This document shows positions 56,372-64,000 of a DNA stretch of 64,000 bases, piece by piece. This DNA comes from Burkholderia multivorans ATCC BAA-247 (GTDB lineage: Bacteria > Pseudomonadota > Gammaproteobacteria > Burkholderiales > Burkholderiaceae): contig NZ_CP009830.1 of NCBI RefSeq assembly GCF_000959525.1, positions 248,001-312,000 of the forward strand. The letters run 5' to 3'. Position numbers and translations under genes: made by a program. The notes beneath the pieces were generated by a model that saw nothing but the letters and a program-made list of their open reading frames with translations, was not told the origin of the DNA and did no database searches. Numbering within the stretch: the first letter of the stretch is position 1; every line of letters starts with the position of its first letter.

Positions 56372-56566
56372 ATGGACAAGTATCTGGTCGACGCACTGCT
56401 CAACGCGATCGCCGAGCGCAACATCGGTCATCGGATCGTCGATCGCGACACTGCGGGCTCGACGTCGGTCGAGCTGACGCTGGACGACGTATCGCGGCTG
56501 ATGCGCGACGCGTTCGATGCGGGCCGCTGCGTGCGTGCGCCCGCGCGGCCCGGCGGCGAACGATGA
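56372..56566 (+). CDS. Small hypothetical protein (64 aa)
   Basis: 64 residues, MDKYLVDALLNAIAERNIGH at the start, then VELTLDDVSRLMRDAFDAGR. Normal composition and a purine-rich GGGAAACGGA just before the ATG. Not recognised; soluble and helical. Confidence 0.55.
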   Translation: MDKYLVDALLNAIAERNIGHRIVDRDTAGSTSVELTLDDVSRLMRDAFDAGRCVRAPARPGGER

Positions 56567-56577
56567 GCGCGTCGCGC

Positions 56578-56796
56578 TCAGCGGTCGTGCGTCTTCAGCA
56601 TGATGCGCCCCTGGTCGAGGCCGCCGCGCAGCGCCTCGTCGCAGGTGAGCCATTCGGGCGTGACGAGCTCGGGCGCCGGCAGGTCGACCGGTGCGCCGTC
56701 GCGGAAGATCCGCACGTGCGCGACCCACGCGCCGCGTTCGTTGCGCGTCGCCTCGACGCGAATCTCGTGACCCATGAACATTTCGCTGGCGTGCAT
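56578..56796 (-). CDS. Small hypothetical protein (72 aa), DUF6566-like
   Basis: 72 residues: GHEIRVEATRNERGAWVAHV then IFRDGAPVDLPAPELVTPEW and a C-terminal DEALRGGLDQGRIML, a small beta-beta-alpha-type domain I associate loosely with DUF6566 proteins common in Burkholderia. GGAGGG lies 10 nt before the ATG at 56796. Function unknown. Confidence 0.6.
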   Translation of the reverse strand: MHASEMFMGHEIRVEATRNERGAWVAHVRIFRDGAPVDLPAPELVTPEWLTCDEALRGGLDQGRIMLKTHDR

Positions 56797-56992
56797 CGTT
56801 CGAAACCCTCCATCGATCGTGATCGTCGCTTCGGTGCGACGATCGTACCAGCGCCGCGCGCACGTTGCATCCGAAGCCGATGACGACCATCCTCCGATGG
56901 GCGAGGCGGACCGCCGTTGCGGCGGTCGCGATGCAGGCGTGCCCCGCCGGCCTGCCGCCTGCGGCGCGACGCACCTCCAGCCGGAGTTGCCG

Positions 56993-57457
56993 ATGAATAC
57001 GCTGATTGCATTGTCCTACCCCGATCTCGACACGGCGCATCGCGCGCTCGCGGCGCTCGCCGCGCTGCGCGACGCGCAGACGGTCGCGCTGTCGGGCGTC
57101 GTGATCGTCGAATGTGCGCGCGACGGTAGCCGGACCGCGCACGCGGCCGATCCTGCACGCGTGTCGCACGGTTCGCTGCTCGCCGACGCGTTCGCGCGCA
57201 TCGACGCATCGCTCGATGCGCTGCGCGATCGGCCGGTCGACGATGCGCTGATCGGGCGCGTCGCGCGCAAGGTGCGCGCGGGCACCGTGACGCTCGCCTT
57301 CGCGGTCACGCAACTGGACGTCGTCCGGCTCGGCGCCGCACTCGCGCCCTTCGGCGGTGACGTGCTCGACACGACGCTGTCGCTCGACGACGAGCTGAAG
57401 CTCGTCGAGGCGATCTCGAAGGCGCGCGACGGCGCGGCCGACGCCGAGCCCGATTGA
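56993..57457 (+). CDS. DUF1269-like protein without membrane hairpin
   Basis: 154 residues. The N-terminal strand-helix (LIALSYPDLDTAHRALAALA) and the C-terminal part (DVLDTTLSLDDELKLVEAI) resemble DUF1269 proteins, but the glycine-rich hydrophobic hairpin seen in the 50871 gene is replaced by a helical polar stretch (FARIDASLDALRDRPVDDAL). GGAG at 56983-56986 supports the ATG. Function unknown. Confidence 0.6.
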   Translation: MNTLIALSYPDLDTAHRALAALAALRDAQTVALSGVVIVECARDGSRTAHAADPARVSHGSLLADAFARIDASLDALRDRPVDDALIGRVARKVRAGTVTLAFAVTQLDVVRLGAALAPFGGDVLDTTLSLDDELKLVEAISKARDGAADAEPD

Positions 57458-57543
57458 CGGCCGGCGTCCGCCGCCGCAGCGGGACGGCCGAACGTCCCAG
57501 CCAGCGACCGCGCCCACCGTCGCTACCAAAGTGGCCTTATAAC

Positions 57544-57575
57544 TTGACGACAAGTGGCTATTCGCCATAAAGCCA
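57544..57575 (+). promoter_or_regulatory. Promoter with MocR-type palindrome
   Basis: TGGCTATT (57555-57562), 5 nt, TAAAGCCA (57568-57575): a 21-nt near-palindrome matching the one upstream of the MocR gene at 61615-61635. TTGACG (57544-57549) and CATAAA (57566-57571) could be -35 and -10 with 16-nt spacing, overlapping the site. GTGGCCTTAT at 57531-57540 is a further half-site-like copy. Confidence 0.6.
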
Positions 57576-57687
57576 GTGTGCTCTAGAGTTCGCTCGACAT
57601 CCATACGACGAGCGAGGGCGAACATGACGCGCGTGAAGGTCGATTCATCGAGCGGCGGGGGCGCATGCCGGCCGGCAGGAGGCGACG

Positions 57688-58776
57688 ATGCATGATGCCG
57701 CCGCCGGCCCGCTCAGGCACGACACGCTGTTTTCCGTCGCATCGCCGCGCATCGGCATCGACGAAGCGGAGGCGCTGGCGGCCGACGCGTTCGGGATCGT
57801 CGGCACGGCAAGCGCGCTGGCGAGCGAACGCGACCAGAATTTCCGCATCGACGCGGCGGACGGCGCGTCGTACGTGCTGAAGCTCACGCATCCGGCCGAG
57901 CAGGCGGGCGTGACGGAGTTCCAGACGTTCGCGCAGCTGCAGGTGATCGAGGCCGACGCGGCGCTGCCGGTGCCGCGGCTGATGCGCGACCGGTCGGGCC
58001 GTTACATTCACTGGCGCGACGTCGCGGGCGAGCACGCGCGCCAGGCAGTGCGGATGATCACGTTCGCGCCCGGCATCCCGCTGCATCGCGTCGAGCGCTC
58101 GCGACGGCAGCGCCGCGCGCTCGGTACCGCGCTCGGCCGCTTCGACCGCGCGCTGCGCGGCTTTACGCACGCGCATGCGGGGCACCGGCTGCTGTGGGAC
58201 ATCCAGCATCTGTCGCAGCTGCGCCCGCTGCTCGACTACGTCGACGGCGGCGAGCCGCGCGCGCTCGCGCGCCATCTGCTCGACCGCCACGACGCACACA
58301 CCGCGCGCCGCATGACGACACTGCGGCGTCAGGTGATTCACAACGATCTGAACCCGTACAACGTGCTCGTCGACGAGACCGACACCGACCGCATCACCGC
58401 GATCCTCGATTTCGGCGACATGGTGCACGCGCCGCTCGTCAACGAGCTCGCGGTCGCGTCGTCGTATCAGCTTGCCGATACGACGAATCCGCTCGAGACG
58501 GCCGTCGACTGCATCTGCGCGTACCACCGCGCGAACCCGCTGAGCGGCGACGAACTGGCGGTGCTGCCGGAGCTGATCGTCGCGCGGCTGCTGATGACGG
58601 TACTGATCACGGGCTGGCGCGCGCGCGAGCATCCCGAGAACAGCGCCTACATCCTGCGCAACAATGCGCTGTCGTGGACGGGCCTGCACCGGCTCGCCGC
58701 ACTGCCCGACGGCGACGCGGCGCGCATCATCGGCGACGCGATCCGCCGCGAACAGGAGAATCTTCATGCGCAGTGA
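57688..58776 (+). CDS. Hydroxylysine-kinase-like phosphotransferase
   Basis: 362 residues of the aminoglycoside-phosphotransferase/choline-kinase fold. Kinase motifs: SYVLKLTHPAEQ (ATP lysine), HNDLNPYNVLVD (catalytic Asp, Asn) and ILDFGDMVHAPL (metal Asp). Closest in look to the AGPHD1 hydroxylysine kinase group, and the next gene is a class III aminotransferase-like phospholyase, the same pair that degrades 5-hydroxylysine in animals. AGGAGG at 57677-57682 sets the ATG. Overlaps the next gene by 11 bp. Confidence 0.82.
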   Translation: MHDAAAGPLRHDTLFSVASPRIGIDEAEALAADAFGIVGTASALASERDQNFRIDAADGASYVLKLTHPAEQAGVTEFQTFAQLQVIEADAALPVPRLMRDRSGRYIHWRDVAGEHARQAVRMITFAPGIPLHRVERSRRQRRALGTALGRFDRALRGFTHAHAGHRLLWDIQHLSQLRPLLDYVDGGEPRALARHLLDRHDAHTARRMTTLRRQVIHNDLNPYNVLVDETDTDRITAILDFGDMVHAPLVNELAVASSYQLADTTNPLETAVDCICAYHRANPLSGDELAVLPELIVARLLMTVLITGWRAREHPENSAYILRNNALSWTGLHRLAALPDGDAARIIGDAIRREQENLHAQ

Positions 58777-60094
58777 TCCGGCGATGCTCAACGCGTTCGA
58801 CCCGCAGCGCGCATCGGCACTCGACGCGCAGGCGCGTGCGCTCGTCGAGCGGCGTGCGCGCGTGCTCGGGCCCGCGTACCGGCTGTTCTACGAAACGCCG
58901 CTGCACATCGTGCGCGGCGAAGGCGTGTGGCTCTACGACAGCGCGGGCCGCGCATATCTCGACGCGTACAACAACGTGGCGTCGATCGGCCATTGCCGGC
59001 CCGAAGTCGTCGAGGCGATCGCGAAGCAGGCGAGCACGCTGAACACCCATACGCGCTATCTGCACGACGGCATACTGGATTACGCGGAACGGCTGCTGCG
59101 CACGATGCCCGACGCGCTGTCGCAGGCGATGTTCACCTGCACGGGCAGCGAGGCGAACGATCTCGCGCTGCGCATCGCGAAGCAGTACACGGGCGGCACC
59201 GGCGTGATCGTCACGCAGCTCGCCTATCACGGCGTGACGGCCGCGATCGCCGAGATCTCGCCGTCGCTAGGCCGGCACGTGCCGCTCGGCCTGCACGTGC
59301 GCGCGGTCGCGCCGCCCGACACGTATCGCGGCGACGACGCCGACGTCGGTGCGCGGTTCGCACGCGACGTGCAGCGCGCGATCGACGACCTCGTGCGGCA
59401 CGGCGTGCGGCCCGCCGCGCTGATCGTCGACACGCTGTTCACGAGCGACGGCGTGTTCGCCGATCCGCGCGGTTTTCTGCAGGGTGCGGTCGCGGCGATC
59501 CGGCAGGCCGGCGGCGTCTTCATCGCGGACGAAGTGCAGGCCGGCTTCGCGCGTACCGGCTCGAAGATGTGGGGCTTCGAGCGGCACGACGTGGTTCCGG
59601 ATCTGGTGACGATGGGCAAGCCGATGGGCAACGGTCATCCGATCGCCGGTCTCGCCGCACGCGCCGAGGTGCTCGAGCGGTTCGGCAAGGACACGCGCTA
59701 TTTCAATACGTTCGGCGGCAATCCGGTGTCGTGCGCGGCGGCGGCCGCGACGCTCGACGTGATCGTCAACGACGGTCTGCAGGCGAACGCGAGCCGGATC
59801 GGCGCGTATCTGCGCGAAGGGTTCCGCACGCTCGCGCGCAAGCACGGCCTGATCGGCGACGTGCGCGGCGACGGGTTGTTCCTCGGCGTCGAGCTCGTGC
59901 GCGACCGCCACGCGAAGACGCCGGCCGAAGACGAGACGCAGCGCGTCGTCAATCTGATGCGCGAGCGCGGCGTGCTGATCAGCGCGACCGGCGTGCGCGG
60001 CAACGTGCTGAAGATCCGTCCGCTGCTGCCGTTTACGCAGGAACACGCGGATCTGCTGCTCGCGGCCGCCGACGGCGCGCTCGCCGCCCTGTGA
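58766..60094 (+). CDS. Class III PLP enzyme, aminotransferase / phospholyase type
   Basis: 442 residues. PLP lysine at about 285 (VTMGKPMGNGHP), ring-nitrogen Asp255 (IADEVQAGFAR), TGSEANDLALR for phosphate binding. Length and motifs fit the AGXT2L group, which includes ethanolamine-phosphate and 5-phosphohydroxylysine phospholyases. With the kinase gene upstream the pair could phosphorylate an amino alcohol or hydroxy-amino acid and eliminate phosphate and ammonia. GGAG at 58755-58758. Confidence 0.85.
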   Translation: MRSDPAMLNAFDPQRASALDAQARALVERRARVLGPAYRLFYETPLHIVRGEGVWLYDSAGRAYLDAYNNVASIGHCRPEVVEAIAKQASTLNTHTRYLHDGILDYAERLLRTMPDALSQAMFTCTGSEANDLALRIAKQYTGGTGVIVTQLAYHGVTAAIAEISPSLGRHVPLGLHVRAVAPPDTYRGDDADVGARFARDVQRAIDDLVRHGVRPAALIVDTLFTSDGVFADPRGFLQGAVAAIRQAGGVFIADEVQAGFARTGSKMWGFERHDVVPDLVTMGKPMGNGHPIAGLAARAEVLERFGKDTRYFNTFGGNPVSCAAAAATLDVIVNDGLQANASRIGAYLREGFRTLARKHGLIGDVRGDGLFLGVELVRDRHAKTPAEDETQRVVNLMRERGVLISATGVRGNVLKIRPLLPFTQEHADLLLAAADGALAAL

Positions 60095-60114
60095 CGGTTC
60101 GCGCGCAGCCGCGG

Positions 60115-61587
60115 CTACGTCGCCTCGAGCGTGCGCGCATACGCGCGCCCGAGCCGCTTCACGCCATCGCCGATCGCGCTTTGCGCGACGCCGCCGTAGC
60201 CGAGCACGATGCTGCGATCGGCGAGCGCGTGCGGCGCGACGAAATGCGGCCGGCCGAGAATCAGGCCGTCCGCGCGCGCGACGTCGGTCAGCGCACGCGT
60301 CGACACGTCCGCATCGAAGCTCGCGAACAGATGCAGTCCCGCGCGCGCGTCCGACAGCCGGATCGTGCTGCCGAATTCCGCATGCAGCGCGTCGCGCAGC
60401 AACTGCTGACGCTGCGCGTATTCGATCCGCATCCGCCGCACGTGCTGCGCGAAGTGGCCGTCGTCGATGAAGTCGGCGAGCGCGGCCTGGATGTGCAGCT
60501 GGCCGGGGCGGTACAGCTTCGCGCAGGCCTTCGCGAACGTGTCGGCCAGATGCGCGGGCACGACCAGATAGGCGATGCGCACGCCCGGATACATCGCCTT
60601 GCTGAACGTGCCGCCGTAAATCACGCGCGCGTCGCTGTCGAGTCCTTGAAGCGACGGCAGCGGCATGCCGTCGTAGCGGAATTCGCTGTCGTAGTCGTCT
60701 TCCATCACCCACAGGTTCCGGGTGCGTGCGCTCTGCAGCAGTTCGAGCCGGCGCGACAGCGGCATCACGGCGCCGGTCGGATACTGGTGCGACGGGCTCG
60801 TCACGACCAGCCGCGCGCGCGCCGGCGTATCGATGTCGTTCAGCGACAGGCCGGCCGCATCGATCGCGCTCGCGACGAGTTCGAGGCCGGCGGCCGACAG
60901 CACGGTCGGGAACGCCCAGTGACACGGGTTCTCGACGATCGCGACGTCGCCCGGATCGGCGAGCAGCCGCGCACAGAGATCGATCGACTGGTGCGTACCG
61001 GACGTGATGATGACCTGCTCGGGCTCGCAGACGACCGAGCGCGAGATCTTCAGGTAGCGCGCGACCGCGGCGCGCAGCGGCGCGTAGCCGCCGTCGAGCG
61101 CATAGCCGGACAGCGACAGGTCGCCCTTGCCGATATGCCGCGCGATCAGCCGGCGCCATACGTGAAACGGGAACATCGGCGTGTCGGCGACGCCGGGCAC
61201 GAACGGGCCGTAGCTTTGCGTGACGCCGCCCGGCAGCCGGTCGAGCATCGCGCCGCGCTGCGACAGCGTCATCGAATGGCGCGTATGCACGATTTCGCCG
61301 GGGCCGCTCAGCGGCCGCGGGCTCGTCGGCGCGACGAACGTGCCGCTGCCGGTGCGCGCGACGAGATAGTTCTCGGCGATCAGTCGATCGTAGGCGAGCG
61401 AGACGGTGATCCGGGAAATGCCGAGTTCCTGCGCGAGCGTGCGCGACGACGGCAGTTTCTGCCCCGCGGCGAGCGTATGATCCAGCACACCGCGCCGCAC
61501 GACGTCGTAGATCCGGTGCTGCAGCGTATCGCTGCCGCCATCGGACAATGCGCGCGCCAACAGGTCGGTCAACAGGACGGCTCGCAT
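60115..61587 (-). CDS. MocR-type PLP-binding regulator
   Basis: 490 residues: GntR HTH at about 20-90 (QHRIYDVVRRGVLDHTLAAG, LPSSRTLAQELGISRITVSL) and a fold-type I aminotransferase domain with a canonical VMEDDYDSEFRY and the PLP lysine in GGTFSKAMYPGVRIAY. Unlike the paralogue pair elsewhere in the window, it keeps the aspartate. It lies between the kinase/phospholyase operon and the ABC importer, divergent from the latter, and the palindrome in its promoter recurs upstream of the kinase gene. Confidence 0.92.
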   Translation of the reverse strand: MRAVLLTDLLARALSDGGSDTLQHRIYDVVRRGVLDHTLAAGQKLPSSRTLAQELGISRITVSLAYDRLIAENYLVARTGSGTFVAPTSPRPLSGPGEIVHTRHSMTLSQRGAMLDRLPGGVTQSYGPFVPGVADTPMFPFHVWRRLIARHIGKGDLSLSGYALDGGYAPLRAAVARYLKISRSVVCEPEQVIITSGTHQSIDLCARLLADPGDVAIVENPCHWAFPTVLSAAGLELVASAIDAAGLSLNDIDTPARARLVVTSPSHQYPTGAVMPLSRRLELLQSARTRNLWVMEDDYDSEFRYDGMPLPSLQGLDSDARVIYGGTFSKAMYPGVRIAYLVVPAHLADTFAKACAKLYRPGQLHIQAALADFIDDGHFAQHVRRMRIEYAQRQQLLRDALHAEFGSTIRLSDARAGLHLFASFDADVSTRALTDVARADGLILGRPHFVAPHALADRSIVLGYGGVAQSAIGDGVKRLGRAYARTLEAT

Positions 61588-61614
61588 GAAATGGCATTAT
61601 CATCGAGTGCGATT

Positions 61615-61635
61615 TGGCTATACAGGCTATAGCCA
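61615..61635. promoter_or_regulatory. MocR operator palindrome
   Basis: TGGCTATA (61615-61622), CAGGC, TATAGCCA (61628-61635): perfect 8-bp arms. GGCTATAGCC (61625-61634) is a nested palindrome, and GCTATAG recurs at 61642-61648. It lies 28 nt from the regulator's ATG and 120 nt from the ABC ATPase ATG, so it could control both directions. Confidence 0.65.
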
Positions 61636-61754
61636 TTGATTGCTATAGTCAATTCACGCGCGCGGGGTAACCGGCGGCCGCCGAATACGTAGAACGAGAA
61701 CGGCGCCGGCATGCGCGCGATGCATCGGACACGGCTTCGCAGGAGACCAACAGA

Positions 61755-62861
61755 ATGAAGGCCGATGATGTGATCGTCAGTTTTCGCGGCGTGCGAAAGA
61801 CCTACGACGGCGAGACGCTCGTCGTCAAATCGCTGGATCTCGACATTCGCCGCGGCGAATTCCTGACGCTGCTCGGGCCGTCCGGCTCGGGCAAGACCAC
61901 GTGCCTGATGATGCTGGCGGGCTTCGAATTCCCGACCGGCGGCGAAATCCGCCTCGACGGCGAGCTGCTCAATCACGTGCCGCCGCACAAGCGCAACATC
62001 GGCATGGTGTTCCAGAACTACGCGCTGTTTCCGCATCTGACGGTGGAGCAGAACGTCGCCTATCCGCTGACGGTGCGCAAGCTGCCGGCGGGCGAGCGCG
62101 CCGAGCGCGTCGCACATGCGCTGAAGATGGTGCAGATGGAGCGCTTCGCGAAGCGCTATCCGGCGCAGCTGTCCGGCGGCCAGCAGCAGCGCATTGCGCT
62201 CGCGCGTGCGCTGGTGTTCGAGCCGAAGCTCGTGCTGATGGACGAACCGCTCGGCGCGCTCGACAAGCAGCTGCGCGAGCACATGCAGTACGAGCTGAAG
62301 GCGCTGCACGAGAAGCTCGGCGTGACATTCGTCTACGTGACGCACGATCAGGGCGAGGCGCTGACGATGTCGGACCGCGTGGCGGTATTCGACAAGGGCA
62401 TCGTGCAGCAGCTCGACACGGTGGACCGGCTCTACGAATCGCCGTGCAACGAATTCGTCGCGAACTTCATCGGCGACAGCAACCGGCTGCGCGGCACGAT
62501 CGCGCGCGTCGACGGCGAGTTCTGCGAGCTGCGGCTCGGCGACGGCACGCGCCTCGTCGGGCGCAACGTCGCGAATGCCGCGCCCGGCGCAGCCGCAATC
62601 GCGTGCATCCGTCCGGAACGCATGCGTCTTTCCCGCGAGCCGGAACCGCCGGCCCCGCACGACGTCGCCGCGAATCGCGTCGCGGGCGAAGCGCTCGGGC
62701 TGATTTATTTCGGCGATCATGTGCGCATGCGTTGCGCCGTGCCCGGACAAGGCGAGTGCTTCGTCAAGGTGCCGCTCGGCACCGAAGCGCTCGACAACTT
62801 TTTCCCCGGCGCGCCGGTTTCGCTGTCGTTCGCGCCCGCGCATCTGCGCGTGTTCGCGTAA
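61755..62861 (+). CDS. potA: Polyamine-type ABC transporter ATP-binding protein
   Basis: 368 residues. Walker A GPSGSGKTT, signature LSGGQQQRIALARAL, Walker B LVLMDEP, switch VTHDQGEAL, plus a C-terminal TOBE domain (GEALGLIYFGDHVRMR) as in PotA and related importers for spermidine, putrescine or similar cations. GGAG at 61741-61744. The binding-protein gene follows; the permease genes should lie beyond the right edge. Confidence 0.9.
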   Translation: MKADDVIVSFRGVRKTYDGETLVVKSLDLDIRRGEFLTLLGPSGSGKTTCLMMLAGFEFPTGGEIRLDGELLNHVPPHKRNIGMVFQNYALFPHLTVEQNVAYPLTVRKLPAGERAERVAHALKMVQMERFAKRYPAQLSGGQQQRIALARALVFEPKLVLMDEPLGALDKQLREHMQYELKALHEKLGVTFVYVTHDQGEALTMSDRVAVFDKGIVQQLDTVDRLYESPCNEFVANFIGDSNRLRGTIARVDGEFCELRLGDGTRLVGRNVANAAPGAAAIACIRPERMRLSREPEPPAPHDVAANRVAGEALGLIYFGDHVRMRCAVPGQGECFVKVPLGTEALDNFFPGAPVSLSFAPAHLRVFA

Positions 62862-62952
62862 CGCCGGCGCGGCCGCCGGTTTCCCCGCAGTCTGTCAGTT
62901 GTCGTCGATCACCGCCACTACGCATTTTCACCGCGACCGGAGAGGAACCACC

Positions 62953-63999
62953 ATGAATCGAACCCGCTTTACCGCACGCCGCATTGCCGTTGCGCTGACG
63001 TTGGCCGCATTCGGCGCGTCGGCATCCGCTGCCGAACTGACGGTCGTCAACTTCGGCGGCGCGAACGGCGATGCGCAGAAGGCCGCTTTCAACCAGCCGT
63101 TCGAGAAGGCGACCGGCAACAAGGTCACCGCCGTCGAATACAACGGCGAGCAGGCGAAGGTGAAGGCGATGGTCGAGGCGAAGCACGTGAGTTGGGACGT
63201 CGTCGACGTCGAGTCCGGCGACGTCGGCCGCGGCTGCGACGAAGGCCTTTACGAGAAGCTCGACTGGTCGAAGATCGCGAAGAAGACCGATCTGATTCCC
63301 GAGGCGTACCAGACCTGCGGCGCGGGCATTTTCGTCTGGTCGACGGTGCTGTCGTACAACGCCGACAAGCTGAAGACCGCACCGGCGAGCTGGGCCGATT
63401 TCTGGGACGTGAAGAAATTCCCCGGCAAGCGTGCGATGCGCAAGGGTGCACGCTACAACCTCGAGTTCGCGCTGATGGCCGACGGCGTCGCGCCGAAGGA
63501 CGTCTACAAGGTGCTGAACACGAAGGCCGGCCAGGATCGTGCGTTCAAGAAGCTCGACGAGCTGAAGCCGAACATTCAGTGGTGGGAAGCGGGCGCACAG
63601 CCGCCGCAGTTCCTCGTTGCCGGCGACGTCGTGATGTCGACCGCGTTCAGCGGCCGCATCGACGCGGCGCGCAAGGAAGGCAAGAACCTGAAGATCGTGT
63701 GGAACGGCAGCATCTACGATCTCGACTACTGGGCGATTCCGAAGGGTTCGCCGAACAAGGCGCTCGCCGAGCAGTTCATCGCCTACACGCTGACGCCGAA
63801 GCCGCAGCAGGCATATGCACAGCACATCGCGTACGGCCCGGTGAACCTCGCCGCGATCAAGTCGCTCGACGCGAAGACGCTCGCGAATCTGCCGAATTCG
63901 CCGGCCAACGGCAAGAACGCCGTGCTGCAGGACATCGGCTTCTGGACCGACCACGGCGACGAGCTCGAGCAGCGCTTCGCCGCGTGGGCGTCGAAGTGA
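62953..63999 (+). CDS. Polyamine-type ABC substrate-binding protein
   Basis: 348 residues with a Sec signal peptide (RIAVALTLAAFGASASA, cleavage before AELTVVN). PotD-like features: VVNFGGANGDAQKAAF, WDVVDVESGDVGRGC, WSTVLSYNADKL, and a C-terminal WWEAGAQPPQFLVAGDVVM. Periplasmic; delivers its ligand to the PotA-type ATPase complex. The ORF ends at the last base of the window. Ligand probably a polyamine or an amino compound handled by the adjacent kinase/phospholyase pair (inference). Confidence 0.9.
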   Translation: MNRTRFTARRIAVALTLAAFGASASAAELTVVNFGGANGDAQKAAFNQPFEKATGNKVTAVEYNGEQAKVKAMVEAKHVSWDVVDVESGDVGRGCDEGLYEKLDWSKIAKKTDLIPEAYQTCGAGIFVWSTVLSYNADKLKTAPASWADFWDVKKFPGKRAMRKGARYNLEFALMADGVAPKDVYKVLNTKAGQDRAFKKLDELKPNIQWWEAGAQPPQFLVAGDVVMSTAFSGRIDAARKEGKNLKIVWNGSIYDLDYWAIPKGSPNKALAEQFIAYTLTPKPQQAYAQHIAYGPVNLAAIKSLDAKTLANLPNSPANGKNAVLQDIGFWTDHGDELEQRFAAWASK

Positions 64000-64000
64000 G

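Overview
The window is a GC-rich (mostly two-thirds or more G+C), gene-dense bacterial chromosome segment. Gene content and codon use look like Burkholderia, most probably the B. cepacia complex. The strongest species-level hint is a formate dehydrogenase that, from memory, closely resembles the NADP-dependent enzyme of B. stabilis. I see no rRNA, tRNA, CRISPR array, complete IS element or prophage.

Layout. 0.3-2.4 kb: secreted aldose 1-epimerase, then an ArsR-type regulator overlapping an SRPBCC gene. 2.4-4.3 kb: a string of small unknown genes ending in an S21 ribosomal protein paralogue. 4.3-6.35 kb: arsenic operon (arsR, LMW-PTP arsC, ACR3 pump) with a clear operator. 6.37-8.6 kb (minus): an unrecognised protein with a nuclease-like D...EAK motif and an HpaH/MhpD-type hydratase. 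8.85-18.6 kb: UspA, a tiny membrane protein, then narGHJI, a parvulin and narK. 18.7-21.7 kb: a lone tyrosine recombinase and an exported protein. 21.8-25.5 kb: hipBA toxin-antitoxin with three phased operators, back-to-back with a MocR-type regulator. 25.5-30.2 kb (minus): TauE remnant, then moaD, moaE, moaA, moeA and fdhD. 30.6-34.3 kb: cyanide-insensitive-type bd oxidase, bestrophin-like channel, small membrane protein. 34.7-41.0 kb: a catabolic-looking cluster (FAD monooxygenase, RidA, DUF1028, M20 deacetylase, LysR, NCS1 permease). 41.1-46.4 kb (minus): YdeP-type molybdopterin oxidoreductase and a ClpK/ClpG-type disaggregase. 47.0-49.3 kb (minus): an encapsulin operon with a DyP peroxidase carrying a cargo tag, plus an unknown 89-residue gene; an HTH-only LysR fragment is divergent. 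50.0-57.5 kb: small stress-type proteins (PsiE, two DUF1269), a second copy of the MocR regulator, NADP-type formate dehydrogenase, and a Rieske-FAD reductase. 57.7-64.0 kb: hydroxylysine-kinase-like and phospholyase/aminotransferase-like genes, a second type of MocR regulator, and the first two genes (ATPase and binding protein) of a polyamine-type ABC importer that continues beyond the window.

How it fits together. The centre reads as a low-oxygen and stress block: nitrate respiration plus molybdenum cofactor synthesis and FdhD for the molybdoenzymes NarG and YdeP, a high-affinity bd oxidase, formate oxidation, Usp, ClpK, and an oxidative-stress nanocompartment. The right end is an amine-type uptake and catabolism module. 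There the MocR gene at 60115-61587 and the kinase gene at 57688 share a 21-nt palindrome of identical architecture, which predicts one small regulon.

The most notable observations are the encapsulin operon with its unknown third gene, the shared MocR palindrome, the pair of 97%-identical MocR paralogues 28 kb apart, and the three-operator hip promoter. Protein identities are from recognition of motifs and family resemblance; no database search was run.
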